Numbered from the stretch's first letter, positions 9,942-19,277 are shown. The stretch is DNA of 64,000 bases from Cloacibacterium rupense (GCF_014645495.1 NZ_BMLV01000002.1:611191-675190); one strand, 5' to 3'. Numbers and translations are program-made. The notes: generated by a model from the letters alone, not told the origin.

Positions 9942-10551
9942 AAGCATCAAAATAGAAGACCAAGAAGTTTTTTTATTAAACCTTCATCAAAAACGTGTGA
10001 ATGACACCTTTGCCCATTTCGGGGTACAAGGCTCTATCGATTTAGAAAAGATTGTAAAAGACCTAGAAATAGATGAAGATGGCTTTTTCAAACTTAGAAT
10101 TGTTTATGATTTAAATAAAAATTATAAAACCCAATTAATTCCTTATGCCATTGCAGAAATTAATAATTTCCAATTGGTAGAGAATAACACCTATGATTAT
10201 GCTTTTAAATTCGAGGATAGAAAAGAGTTTGAAAGAATGAAAACCAAAGCCAAGACAGAGGAAATCATCATCGTGAAAAACAACTGCATTACAGATACTT
10301 CATATACCAATTTACTTTTTCTAAAAGGGGAAACTTGGTACACACCAACAACTTACCTGCTAAATGGAGTAATGCGCCAACATCTTTTGGCAACTAAAAA
10401 AATTAAAGAAACAGAAATTACACTCCAAAATATCAAAGAATTCTCTCATTTTCAAATGATTAACTCGATGAATGATTTTGATGACATGTTCATCTATCCT
10501 ATCCAAAGAATTGTAAACCTACCAGAAAGCAGAGAGTATCTAGGAATTTAA
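9925..10551 (+). CDS. pabC: aminotransferase class IV, probable aminodeoxychorismate lyase
   Basis: 208-residue class IV PLP protein, shorter than canonical PabC (about 270). The probable PLP lysine is in 'YAFKFEDR' near residue 94; the cofactor-binding region 'ITDTSYTNLLF' and the phosphate-loop-like 'YLLNGVMR' follow. The usual TExSxSN motif has Asp in the Glu position. It would convert aminodeoxychorismate to p-aminobenzoate and pyruvate, which fits its 17-bp overlap with pabB. The assignment to PabC rather than another class IV enzyme rests mainly on that context. Confidence 0.8.
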   Translation: MSRFIESIKIEDQEVFLLNLHQKRVNDTFAHFGVQGSIDLEKIVKDLEIDEDGFFKLRIVYDLNKNYKTQLIPYAIAEINNFQLVENNTYDYAFKFEDRKEFERMKTKAKTEEIIIVKNNCITDTSYTNLLFLKGETWYTPTTYLLNGVMRQHLLATKKIKETEITLQNIKEFSHFQMINSMNDFDDMFIYPIQRIVNLPESREYLGI

Positions 10552-10594
10552 TTCTGAGGTTTTTAACACAATTTGACATTCTGCAGGAATTTAA

Positions 10595-11197
10595 ATGAAT
10601 TTTTTTAAAATAATATTATTGATGTCTATACTTTCTACTCTCTGGAATTGTGGCCAAAATAAAAATGATTCCTTAAAGGAGATTACAGAAATAACCAATA
10701 AAGAAGACGATTTTGCTGATGTTTCTTTAAATATTTTAAGTAAAACTCATGATGAAAATTATACGTCTTTTGTAGCAAAAAGGATGTGTAATCAAAAGGT
10801 CGTTGGACTTGAAGTGTTGCTAGCTAATGATATTGAGCCGGGCGTAATTAATGGTCAAATTTCTCAAAATGGATTCAGAAAGAATGGTTTAATATTGAAA
10901 TCCATAGGAAAAGAAAGCGATGAATTTTTATCAGCTCTCAGTAAACTTTATTCTTTAAATACTAAAAATAAATTCAAGAAAAATGAGATCTCAGCGACCG
11001 TTTTTTCACTTAATTCTGAAAAATTAAATAGTAACAATTCTTCTTACTATAAATTTAAAATATTTTTAAATGATGAAAGTAATGAAGATGATTACGCAGA
11101 ACTTTACATAAATCTCAATTTTCAAAATCAAAAGTTAGAGATTTTTGAAAAAGATAATGAGTATAGAAAAGCAATAATAAAAGCATTATCTGAATAA
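10595..11197 (+). CDS. hypothetical lipoprotein
   Basis: 200 residues with a lipoprotein signal peptide (LWNC, Cys19). The mature part is mostly charged and Asn/Lys-rich without recognisable motifs. It is 43 bp downstream of pabC on the same strand and converges with menD. Function unknown. Confidence 0.55.
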   Translation: MNFFKIILLMSILSTLWNCGQNKNDSLKEITEITNKEDDFADVSLNILSKTHDENYTSFVAKRMCNQKVVGLEVLLANDIEPGVINGQISQNGFRKNGLILKSIGKESDEFLSALSKLYSLNTKNKFKKNEISATVFSLNSEKLNSNNSSYYKFKIFLNDESNEDDYAELYINLNFQNQKLEIFEKDNEYRKAIIKALSE

Positions 11198-11243
11198 ATT
11201 TTTCATTCAGTTTAAGAAAAATCAAAAATCTGCAAGAGAATTT

Positions 11244-12911
11244 CTACTTCAAAGCATTGAAATAATTCTTCAAAACATCGGCGTTTTGAATTTCAGAAGT
11301 GTTAATTTCTAAAATCTTAGGCTTTTCATCTGCTTTAAAGAAATTATCCAAGGTTCTTAGAAGAGTGTCTTCCTCATCTACTTTGAAATAACTAAATCCA
11401 AAATGCTTCGCCAAATGCTCACACGTTTTATGATGTTGGGTGGCAATAAATTCATCTACGGCATTCGTATTACTAGGGCCAGGGATAATCCTAAAAATAT
11501 TCCCCTCACCGTTATTGATGACAATAATTCTTGTGTATGGCGGTATGTATTGGTTCCAAAGACCATTAATGTCATATAGAAAACTCAACTCTCCGGTCAC
11601 AAAAACCACTGGACTAGCACTCATCATCGCGTATCCCATTGCAGTAGAGGTGCAACCATCAATGCCGCTGGTGCCTCGGTTGCAAAAAATCTGATGGCTC
11701 TTAGAATATGGAAACAATTCTACATATCTTATAGCAGATGAATTAGAAATATGAACATGGTAGTTTTCAGGAATTTTTTGCTCTAACAACTCGAAGATTT
11801 TAAAATCTGAAAACGGACTAGAAGAACAAAAATCATCATGCTTTTGGTCTCTCTTATCTCTCAAAATGTCCCAAAGATTGTAATATGCCTGTGGCTCTAA
11901 TCGAGAGTGATGAAGCAACTGACTGAAAAAAACCTCGGGCCTTGTGTTAATCTTTTCACTCAATGCAAAATAAGTATCTGGAAACCATTGCTCATCTATA
12001 TGCCAATGCTGTGCAGGTCTGGCTTTTCTTAAAAATTCTTTTACTTTCTTAGAAACTACATTTTGACCAATGGTAATCAATAAATCGGGTGCATACGTCC
12101 TAAAATCTTCTTCATTAAAATTAAAAACATATCGGTCGATATGATTAAAAAACTTCTCGTGGTAGAGATTAGAATTGGCCTCGGTTAATACCACCACCGA
12201 ATGGTTTTTTACAAATTGTGACAAAAGAGTTTCTAACTCAGGGTTTTTATACAATGTTCCCGCTAAAATCAATATCCTTTTAGACTGATTAAATGCGGAA
12301 ATAAGACCTGATGGAATTTCATATTTTTTATCATTCGTCACCTTTTCTATCTCAGGAAAAATAGGCATCTCATACACCAATTGATACAGAGGTTCAGTAA
12401 GTGGGATGTTAATGTGCACCGGACCTTGCTTCTCTATACAAAGTTCTACTGCAGTCTTAATGATTTTAAAGTTTTCTTCTTCAGAATTCTCAGCCTCATC
12501 TTCTAAAAGTTCAAAATCTCCAAAAGAATGTTGAGAAAATAAATTCTTTTGGCGAATGGTCTGTCCATCAAAAATATCTACATAGTCTCTTGGGCGATCT
12601 GCAGTGAGAATCAACAAAGGAACGTTTTGATAAAAAGCTTCCGTCACAGCAGGATAATAATTAACAGCTGCAGAACCAGAGGTACATGAGATAGCAACAG
12701 GCTTTTTTAGAGATTTAGCCATTCCCATAGCAGTAAAAGCGGCACTCCTCTCATCTACGATACTGAAACACTCAAAACTGTCTAAATCTGAAAAATGGAT
12801 GGCCAGAGGAGCATTCCTAGAACCTGGTGAAATCACCATTTTGTCGATGCCGTATTGTTGTAAAATATGTCCTAATATCTGTATAGTGCGTTTTGCCGAG
12901 AATTGTTTCAT
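11244..12911 (-). CDS. menD: 2-succinyl-5-enolpyruvyl-6-hydroxy-3-cyclohexene-1-carboxylate synthase
   Basis: 555 residues, the normal MenD length. It is the ThDP-dependent enzyme that joins 2-oxoglutarate to isochorismate in menaquinone synthesis. The N-terminal PYR domain carries VISPGSRNAPLA and the catalytic-Glu motif DERSAAFTAMG (near 53); the C-terminal PP domain has RGTSGIDGCTSTAMG and the ThDP/Mg loop 'GELSFLYDINGLWN', in which the usual Asp of GDL is Glu. A TATTTTTG -7-like box lies about 20 bases upstream of the start on the minus strand. It is alone in its transcript. Confidence 0.95.
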   Translation of the reverse strand: MKQFSAKRTIQILGHILQQYGIDKMVISPGSRNAPLAIHFSDLDSFECFSIVDERSAAFTAMGMAKSLKKPVAISCTSGSAAVNYYPAVTEAFYQNVPLLILTADRPRDYVDIFDGQTIRQKNLFSQHSFGDFELLEDEAENSEEENFKIIKTAVELCIEKQGPVHINIPLTEPLYQLVYEMPIFPEIEKVTNDKKYEIPSGLISAFNQSKRILILAGTLYKNPELETLLSQFVKNHSVVVLTEANSNLYHEKFFNHIDRYVFNFNEEDFRTYAPDLLITIGQNVVSKKVKEFLRKARPAQHWHIDEQWFPDTYFALSEKINTRPEVFFSQLLHHSRLEPQAYYNLWDILRDKRDQKHDDFCSSSPFSDFKIFELLEQKIPENYHVHISNSSAIRYVELFPYSKSHQIFCNRGTSGIDGCTSTAMGYAMMSASPVVFVTGELSFLYDINGLWNQYIPPYTRIIVINNGEGNIFRIIPGPSNTNAVDEFIATQHHKTCEHLAKHFGFSYFKVDEEDTLLRTLDNFFKADEKPKILEINTSEIQNADVLKNYFNALK

Positions 12912-13122
12912 CTTTAAAATTTGAACTACAAAAATACATAAAGATTGTCTTATAAATAAATCTTAAACTAATAAAATATTCGGCAATAATCTTTTTAAAA
13001 ATATGATAAATATCATATCTCATAAATCTGCAAGTCACTGAAAATCAGCATAACTTTAATAATGTTAAACAAATATGCAATGCATATATTGTTAATATTG
13101 GTAAAACTTAAATTTAAACGCA

Positions 13123-14139
13123 ATGAAAAAAACTTTATTTTTTTGGATGATGTGTTTGGGAATAGGTTTCATGTATTCTCAACCAAGAGTTTCTCTAGAA
13201 CATAATGGTACTACCACCATTTTTGTAGGCAATAGTGCTTTAGTAAGTGCTTATAACGCTGCAGCAGACGGAGATTTCATTTATTTACCAGGAGGAACAT
13301 TTGAAGTTCCGAGTTTTGATAAAAAAGTTACCATAATTGGTGCTGGTGTTTTCCCGAATGCAACTACAACAACAGGTAAAACTTTTTTGAATGGTGTTAT
13401 TACGTTTTTTGATAATGCAGATGGTTTATCATTAGAAGGCGTAGAAGTTACAGGTTCTCTTAATTTTGCTTACAATCTCTCAATTAATAATGTGGTGATC
13501 AAAAGATGCGTGATTAATGGAGATGTTAATTTTAGTGGCAATTTACTTAATGCAACTAATTTTTCATTTATTGAAAATGTATTACGAGGAAGTCTAAATT
13601 TACCAAATCTAGAAACAGGCTTGTTTTCTAACAATATCATTCAAGGTGTAGTAAGAGATTCTAGCGGAAATATGTTTCAAAATAACATTTTCTTACATAA
13701 TGACTGTGGATATTATGGAAATGTGGCTCTAATTACTGGAAGTAATAATACTTTTCAAAATAATATTTTCAATAGACAATGTGATAATTTCGTGGGAGGA
13801 ACAGGAAATAGATTTTTAAAAAATATCTTTGTGATGACTGCAAGTTCTTTTGGTACTACACCTACATTAACAGGAAATTATATGAATGTAAGTTATCCTA
13901 CAGTTTTTTTTAATCAAACTGGAGTTTCTTTCGAGTATGAACAAGATTATCATTTACAAACTCCCGCTACTTATTTAGGTGTGGACGGAAGCGAAGTTGG
14001 CGTTTTTGGCGGACAGTTTCCTTTCAAAATTCAATTAATTCCTGAAAACCCTCACATTTCTGTTAAAAACATAAATCCTACCACCAATTCTAGCGGAGAA
14101 TTGCAAATAGAAATAAAAGCTGAAGCTCAAAATTATTAG
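13123..14139 (+). CDS. secreted protein, probable right-handed beta-helix
   Basis: 338 residues with a signal peptide (about 19 residues, ending YSQ). Residues 40-260 show the short periodic strands of a parallel beta-helix: LSLEGVEVTGSL, NVVIKRCVINGDVNF, FSFIENVLRGSL, TGLFSNNIIQGVV, GNMFQNNIFLH, NTFQNNIF, NRFLKNIF. The Asn-rich turns are like those in pectate-lyase-type and nosD-type repeats. No catalytic motif is evident and there is no T9SS sorting domain. It is 42 bp upstream of a T9SS repeat protein, so the two may be one surface-protein operon. Confidence 0.65.
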   Translation: MKKTLFFWMMCLGIGFMYSQPRVSLEHNGTTTIFVGNSALVSAYNAAADGDFIYLPGGTFEVPSFDKKVTIIGAGVFPNATTTTGKTFLNGVITFFDNADGLSLEGVEVTGSLNFAYNLSINNVVIKRCVINGDVNFSGNLLNATNFSFIENVLRGSLNLPNLETGLFSNNIIQGVVRDSSGNMFQNNIFLHNDCGYYGNVALITGSNNTFQNNIFNRQCDNFVGGTGNRFLKNIFVMTASSFGTTPTLTGNYMNVSYPTVFFNQTGVSFEYEQDYHLQTPATYLGVDGSEVGVFGGQFPFKIQLIPENPHISVKNINPTTNSSGELQIEIKAEAQNY

Positions 14140-14181
14140 AATCAAATAGATTTCATTATCAATTTATTAAAATTTGAAATC

Positions 14182-15603
14182 ATGAAAAAAATGATTTTTT
14201 CAATAATGATTCTATTCTCTTTTTTGAGTTTTATTAATGCTCAAATTAATGGATATGAATATTGGTTTGATAAAGATGTAGGAAACAAAGTTTCTTATAC
14301 ATTATCTTCTCCTTCTGATAACGTTATTGTAAATCAAAATATCCCAACAAATAGTTTGGTAAAAGGTATACATCAATTAAATTTCAGAAGCTGGGATGTT
14401 AACAATAAATTTTCTGGAATATTAACTGAATTTTTTTACAAAACTTCTAATAATGCCTCCGTAAATAAAAATATTGTGGCTTATCAATATTGGATGGATA
14501 ATCAATTTCAAAGTGCTGTTTTAGAAAATGTAACCCCTCAAAATATATTGAATATCAATAAGATAATTAATGTAAATCTCTTGCAAGATGGGCTTCATGT
14601 TTTTAATATTAGATTTAAAGATGATGTGGGAAATTGGGGCTCTGTTACTTCAGATTTTTTCTATAAAACGAATAGTATTTCTACAATAAATAGAAAAATG
14701 GTAGCTTACCAATTCTGGACAGATAATAACTTTGCAACTGCTACCACCAAAAACGTTTCTGCAACTGAAATTTTGAATGTTAACCAGCTAATTAATGTAA
14801 ATTCTCTAGTAGAAGGTTTGCATGTTTTTAATATCAGATTCAAAGATGATTATGGTTTTTGGAGCAGCATCACTTCAGATTTTTTCTATAAGACATCTAA
14901 TAATCCTCTTATTAATAAGAAAATTGTAGCATTTCAATATTGGTTAGATAAAGATTTTCTAACAGCAATTACCGAAAATACTTCTCCTAATGCCATTTTA
15001 GATGTAATTAAAACAATTAATTATAATACGATAAATGAAGGACTTCACCTCTTTAATGTAAGATTTAAAGATGATGCAGGAAACTGGAGCGCCATTACTA
15101 CAGATTTCTTTATTAAAAAAACAGGAGTAATTACACCGAAAAACATCGTTCAGTATGAATATTGGTTTAATGAAGATTACACTCACGTAATAAAGACAGA
15201 CATTTCGCCTTCTTCTACATTTAATTTGAACACGATTATTCTTCCACAAAATCTTACAACTAAAAATAATATCCTCAATATCAGATTCAAAGATGATTCT
15301 GGAGAATGGAGTAGTATTATTTCTGAACCTTTTGAAGATATAACTTTGGCAACGGTAGATAATACCCTTAAAAATGTAGAGTTTTATCCTAATCCTTTTG
15401 AAGAAAATCTCAACATTAATTTAGGTAAAAACTACCACGAAGTTACCGTAGAAATTTATGATTTTTCTGGTAAATTAGCTTATCAACAAAAATTCAATAA
15501 CAAAGATTTGCTGCAACTTCACTTGAGGCTTAACTCTGGAGTTTACCAATTGATTTTGAAAGCTGATGAGAAAATCACTTCTAGAAAAATTCTGAGAAGA
15601 TAA
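14182..15603 (+). CDS. T9SS type A surface protein with five ~75-residue repeats
   Basis: 473 residues: signal peptide (1-20), five consecutive modules of about 75 residues starting near 25, 101, 176, 251 and 325, and a C-terminal type A sorting domain (VEFYPNPFEENLNI from about 398 to the RKILRR end). Each module runs from an aromatic 'YxYWxD' strand to a 'GLHVFNIRFKDDxGxWSSITSDFFYK' strand; modules 2-4 are very alike, the first and last diverged. The signal peptide and sorting domain imply Sec export followed by type IX secretion to the cell surface or medium. Ligand unknown. Confidence 0.85.
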   Translation: MKKMIFSIMILFSFLSFINAQINGYEYWFDKDVGNKVSYTLSSPSDNVIVNQNIPTNSLVKGIHQLNFRSWDVNNKFSGILTEFFYKTSNNASVNKNIVAYQYWMDNQFQSAVLENVTPQNILNINKIINVNLLQDGLHVFNIRFKDDVGNWGSVTSDFFYKTNSISTINRKMVAYQFWTDNNFATATTKNVSATEILNVNQLINVNSLVEGLHVFNIRFKDDYGFWSSITSDFFYKTSNNPLINKKIVAFQYWLDKDFLTAITENTSPNAILDVIKTINYNTINEGLHLFNVRFKDDAGNWSAITTDFFIKKTGVITPKNIVQYEYWFNEDYTHVIKTDISPSSTFNLNTIILPQNLTTKNNILNIRFKDDSGEWSSIISEPFEDITLATVDNTLKNVEFYPNPFEENLNINLGKNYHEVTVEIYDFSGKLAYQQKFNNKDLLQLHLRLNSGVYQLILKADEKITSRKILRR

Positions 15604-15607
15604 TCAC

Positions 15608-15634
15608 AAGCGAGGTTTTTACCTCGCTTTTTTA
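15608..15634. terminator. bidirectional intrinsic terminator
   Basis: A nine-bp perfect stem (15608-15616 with 15621-15629), TTTT loop and T run, ends the T9SS gene; the facing radical SAM gene converges on it. Confidence 0.85.
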
Positions 15635-16678
15635 TTAAAACAACTTCAATTGTTGCGTTCTACTCCCCGTGAAATGTGCAGTAGAAAGTTCTGCCATTTT
15701 TCTGTCTTTGAAATACTTATTTCTGCCAATTTCTATGGTTTTATGTATCATTTCGGCAATGTTTCCTTCGCCTTTGTAACGTTCAAAATATCTTTTTTCG
15801 CCCAGTTTACCGCCACGCATTTGCTTGATTAAACTAAGTACTTTGTCTTTTCTATCAGGAAAACTCTTCTCTAACCAATCTACAAAAATAGGCTCTACCG
15901 CATCATTCAATCTAATTAAGGTGTAACCAAACCAATCAACTCCTGATTCTGAAATTTCCTGAATAATTTTTAACGTCTCATCACTATTTAGCCCTGGAAT
16001 GATAGGCGCAATCATGGCACCAGTAGGAATGTTGTTTTCTTTCAAAATTTTCAATGCTTCTAATTTTTTTAAACTCGATGAAGTTCTGGGCTCCATTTTT
16101 CGGCGCAATTCTTCATTCATGGTAGGTAAGCTCAAAGCGACAGAAATTAAATTCAATTCGTTCATCTGGATAAATAAATCCAAATCTCTCATCAACAAAG
16201 CATTTTTAGACAGAATCGCTACAGGATGTCGGTAAGCCAAACACACTTCTAAGATTTTTCTAGTGATTTCTAATGTTCTCTCTACAGGTTGATAGCAATC
16301 GGTGTTTCCTGAAAGCATAATGGTTTTAGGAACGTAATTCCTTTTTTGAAAAAATTTTTCTAATAATTCTGGTGCGTTTTTTTTGACCATAATCTTTCTT
16401 TCGAAATCTATCCCTGCAGAAAATCCCCAATATTCATGTGTAGGCCTTGCATAACAATAAGAACAACCGTGTTCACAACCTTGATACGGATTCAGAGAAT
16501 ACTCCATCGGCAAATCTGGACTTTTCACTGCGTTGACTATCGTTTTAGGGAAAACGTCTATAATTTGGGTGCTGCTCTTCTCCATCTCCCAATCTTCAGG
16601 CTCATAAGAATAACGCTCGAATCTGTTCTTCACGTTTCGCTGCGCACCTTGTCCTTTGATGGGATTTTGTGAATTCAT
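15635..16678 (-). CDS. PA0069 family radical SAM protein
   Basis: 347 residues. The cluster motif CX3CX2C is at C68, C72 and C75 (NPYQGCEHGCSYCYARPTHEY), and the family's surroundings are conserved: KTIVNAVKSPDLP before it and 'MLSGNTDCYQPVE' and 'PTGAMIAPIIPGLN' after it. The family is related to spore photoproduct lyase-like proteins, and its substrate is not established. Its start, ATGAATTCAC, lies about 20 bases after a CAAAAGTA (minus-strand TACTTTTG) -7-like box. It is the last chromosomal gene before the tRNA-Asn island. Confidence 0.9.
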   Translation of the reverse strand: MNSQNPIKGQGAQRNVKNRFERYSYEPEDWEMEKSSTQIIDVFPKTIVNAVKSPDLPMEYSLNPYQGCEHGCSYCYARPTHEYWGFSAGIDFERKIMVKKNAPELLEKFFQKRNYVPKTIMLSGNTDCYQPVERTLEITRKILEVCLAYRHPVAILSKNALLMRDLDLFIQMNELNLISVALSLPTMNEELRRKMEPRTSSSLKKLEALKILKENNIPTGAMIAPIIPGLNSDETLKIIQEISESGVDWFGYTLIRLNDAVEPIFVDWLEKSFPDRKDKVLSLIKQMRGGKLGEKRYFERYKGEGNIAEMIHKTIEIGRNKYFKDRKMAELSTAHFTGSRTQQLKLF

Positions 16679-16861
16679 GGGGTAAAAATCTTGATTTTCA
16701 AAAGTAGAACTTTAGAACTTACAGTTATTAGAAAGAAGTGGTGAGTTTTCCACAAAATAGAGGATGCTGAAAAACAAGCCTTTTTACTAAAATTTGAAGT
16801 GAAAATCATTTGTTTTCAAAAATCTAAAAATTCTAAAGTTTCGAAATGAATACAAAACAAA

Positions 16862-16889
16862 AAACCACCACATTACTGTGATGGTTTTG
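16862..16889 (-). terminator. intrinsic terminator, copy in the left island repeat
   Basis: An 11-bp stem (16862-16872 with 16877-16887, one G-T wobble in the minus-strand RNA) closes with a TTAC loop, and T-rich sequence follows on the minus strand. A second copy with one base deleted is at 22480-22506, in both cases attached to the 3' end of tRNA-Asn sequence. Confidence 0.7.
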
Positions 16890-16898
16890 GCGCCTTTT
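16866..16898. repeat. island direct repeat 1 (left att-like copy)
   Basis: A 33-bp sequence identical to 22484-22516, 5.6 kb away. Its last ten bases (GGCGCCTTTT) are the 3' end of the acceptor stem of tRNA-Asn as seen from the plus strand and also occur in the intact tRNA at 24044-24053. The spacing, with a defence operon in between, fits the ends of an integrated cassette. Confidence 0.75.
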
Positions 16899-17025
16899 TT
16901 GCTGTTGCATAGAAATTTACAGTTTTTTGGCTTTTAACCATTTCTATACCTCCTTGAACTTCTAAAACATAGAAGGAAGTTCCGTCTTCTTTTTGTCTTT
17001 CTTTGTAGTTGATAATTGTTACCAT
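16873..17025 (-). pseudogene. 3'-truncated small Bacteroidetes mobile-element gene
   Basis: The ATG at 17025 opens a 50-residue frame beginning MVTIINYKERQ and continuing to FYATAKKA. I know this N-terminus from a small conserved protein of roughly 95-100 residues on Bacteroidetes plasmids and conjugative elements, so about half is missing. The frame runs directly into the 33-bp island repeat, which supplies the last residues (APKPSQ) and the stop. The upstream in-frame extension to 17169 is not part of the family. It is probably a remnant cut by the recombination that made the repeat. Its function was never defined. Confidence 0.6.
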
Positions 17026-17456
17026 TGGTTTGAGTTTTTGAGTTAGAACAATACCACCAGGAATCAGAATGTTTTCTGTAAGAATATTGCAACTATCACC
17101 TTGAATGTAAATACCGCCGAAAATTTTTCTAAATACCTTAAAAGGTGACGGGGAGTTTCCCCAATTCAATGATGGGTGGGGGTGTTTTGGAGGGGCGATT
17201 GCGTTAGAATAATTGGGGTGTGAAATTTTTTTTCAAAAAAATAAGTAATGTACATCACTATAATATTTACTTAAGTAAACTATCCCAAGGCGTTTTCTTC
17301 GAATAAAAACTAAAAATGAAAATGTTTTTTTATACAAAATTTTTAAAAAAAAGATTGTAAATTTAAAATCGGAATAAAATTTTTATTAAATATTAGGATT
17401 TCCCGTAAAAGTAATATCAATAAAAATTTTAAATTACATTTAAAAATTAAAATTCT
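17026..17456. other. gene-poor stretch upstream of qatA
   Basis: This 430-base interval separates the truncated minus-strand gene from qatA. It holds a G-rich block at 17174-17195 (runs of 3, 5, 2 and 4 G), unusual for this AT-rich DNA, and a perfect 14-bp palindrome, TTTACTTAAGTAAA, at 17266-17279, about 180 bases before qatA. No convincing TTTG/TAnnTTTG promoter pair was found. Confidence 0.5.
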
Positions 17457-19277
17457 ATGTGGAAAGACAGTGAAACTTATCTTGATTTATTGAACTTTGA
17501 TTATTTAGTTGAAGTTACAAAAGACATAATTGAAAATGAAGACTTGTCTCCCTGTACTATTGGTGTCTATGGAGATTGGGGTAGTGGAAAGTCTAGTTTG
17601 GTTGAAATGATTCTAAAATCATATGAATGCAATGAAGATTTCTTATGTATAAAGTTTAATGGATGGTTGTTTGAAGATTATGAAGATGCCAAAACAGCTT
17701 TGCTAGGTACAATTATAGATAAAATTAAAGAAAAGAGAACTCTTACTGTAAAAGCTGAAGCTGGTGTAAAGAAGCTATTAAAAAATATAAACTATCTTGA
17801 CTTAGTAAGTAAAGGATTAAAGTACGGAGTAGATTTCATGCTAACAGGTGGACTAGGAACTATTGCAGATATTACACTAAATCAAGTTGCTTCTAAATTA
17901 AAATCTGCAGGTCAGGAAGTCAATGATGAGGAAATAAAAAAAGTTCTTGAAGGTACTTTTTCAAAGGAAGAAGTGAGAAAAAATCTTAGAGAGTTTCAAA
18001 GGGATTTTGAAGAACTACTTAAAGAAACTAAAATTAAAAAACTAGTTGTTTTTATAGATGAACTTGACAGGTGTAACCATGATACAATTCTAGAAACTTT
18101 AGAAGCAATAAGATTGTTCTTGTTTACAAAGGGAACTTCTTTTATAATTGGTGCAGATGAAAGACAAGTAATGTATGCTGTAGGAAAAAGATTCCCAGAA
18201 GTTAAAGGAAACCATTTAGATATTGGTAAAGAGTATCTTGAGAAAATGATACAATATCCAATAAAAATACCTCAGTTGGGTATTTACGAGATGGACTTTT
18301 ATATTACATCATTATTTCTTCAAGAAACTTTCAAAAAAGAATATGCTGAAATAATAGAATTTCTTAAAGAAGAAAGAGAGCAAAACTTCATTAAGTTCGA
18401 GATTACTTATGATTTAATAAAAGATAAGTTCGAAGATATTGATGAGGATAAATTAAAAGATGTACTATCAGTCTCAAAACAACTTTCATCAGTACTATCT
18501 AACAGGCTTAATGGGAATCCAAGACACTGTAAAAGATTCCTAAACGCCTTATCAATGAGAATGAAAATGTCTAAGTTTAAAAACATAAACTTAGACAAGA
18601 AGGTTTTAGCCAAATTAATGCTAATAGAATATTTTAAGGATGATGTATTTAAGAAAATAGGGGAACTTCAAGCTAATGAAAATGGGAAGCCTGAAGAAAT
18701 TAAATTAATAGAAGAAAACAAATGGGATGAAGTAGAAGCTTTGAAGCTTTGGAAAGATGATTTTTGGCTAAGTAATTGGATTAACTCTGAACCAAAATTA
18801 TCAGATATTGATTTGCAAAACTACTTTTATTTCACAAGAGAAAGCTTACAAACTACTTTCTTTAAATCTTCTTACTCTCTTAGCTTAGAAGCAGAAAATA
18901 TCTTAAAAGGTTTGCAAGCAGGCTCTGATACTTTAAGAAATGAAGCCATTAAAAAATCAAAAACTATAAGTGAATTTGAATCTTCAGAGATTCTAAAAAC
19001 ACTTTTTGTTTCAATAGAATCATCAACTGAGATTGATTCAAACTTATTAAAGTCATTTCTTGAATGGGGTGAAGCTAATGAAAATCTACATTCTGATACT
19101 TTAGTGAAATTGTCAACTTTACCTGCAAAAGCTATTAAGTTCACTTTCATACCTAATATTGTTGAGTTTGGAAAAGCTACGGGGAAGCTCGAGGATATTA
19201 AAGAACTAACAGATAAATGGGGAAAAGAAAACACAAGATTAAAAAGAACAATTGAGCAGGAACTAAAACAAAAATAA
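17457..19277 (+). CDS. qatA: QatA, KAP-family P-loop ATPase of the Qat defence system
   Basis: 606 residues. The N-terminal KAP NTPase domain has Walker A GDWGSGKSS at residues 39-47, a conserved 'FNGWLFEDYEDAK' segment and Walker B LVVFIDELDRC at about 195-205; 'GNPRHCKRFLNAL' near 355 is a typical KAP sensor region. The C-terminal 230 residues are helical and unassigned. KAP proteins usually carry membrane helices inside the domain; here a mildly hydrophobic stretch lies near 125-145. The gene begins the qatABCD order described by Gao et al. (2020) as an anti-phage system. The next gene starts three bases after its stop. Confidence 0.93.
   Translation: MWKDSETYLDLLNFDYLVEVTKDIIENEDLSPCTIGVYGDWGSGKSSLVEMILKSYECNEDFLCIKFNGWLFEDYEDAKTALLGTIIDKIKEKRTLTVKAEAGVKKLLKNINYLDLVSKGLKYGVDFMLTGGLGTIADITLNQVASKLKSAGQEVNDEEIKKVLEGTFSKEEVRKNLREFQRDFEELLKETKIKKLVVFIDELDRCNHDTILETLEAIRLFLFTKGTSFIIGADERQVMYAVGKRFPEVKGNHLDIGKEYLEKMIQYPIKIPQLGIYEMDFYITSLFLQETFKKEYAEIIEFLKEEREQNFIKFEITYDLIKDKFEDIDEDKLKDVLSVSKQLSSVLSNRLNGNPRHCKRFLNALSMRMKMSKFKNINLDKKVLAKLMLIEYFKDDVFKKIGELQANENGKPEEIKLIEENKWDEVEALKLWKDDFWLSNWINSEPKLSDIDLQNYFYFTRESLQTTFFKSSYSLSLEAENILKGLQAGSDTLRNEAIKKSKTISEFESSEILKTLFVSIESSTEIDSNLLKSFLEWGEANENLHSDTLVKLSTLPAKAIKFTFIPNIVEFGKATGKLEDIKELTDKWGKENTRLKRTIEQELKQK

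Noticed and set aside
11440-11694. Plus-strand frame inside menD
   Set aside because: Antisense to the ThDP-binding region of menD and without independent support.
16873-17169. 98-residue gene starting at 17169
   Set aside because: The first 48 residues do not look like a protein family and the known family start is at 17025; only the shorter truncated frame is supported.
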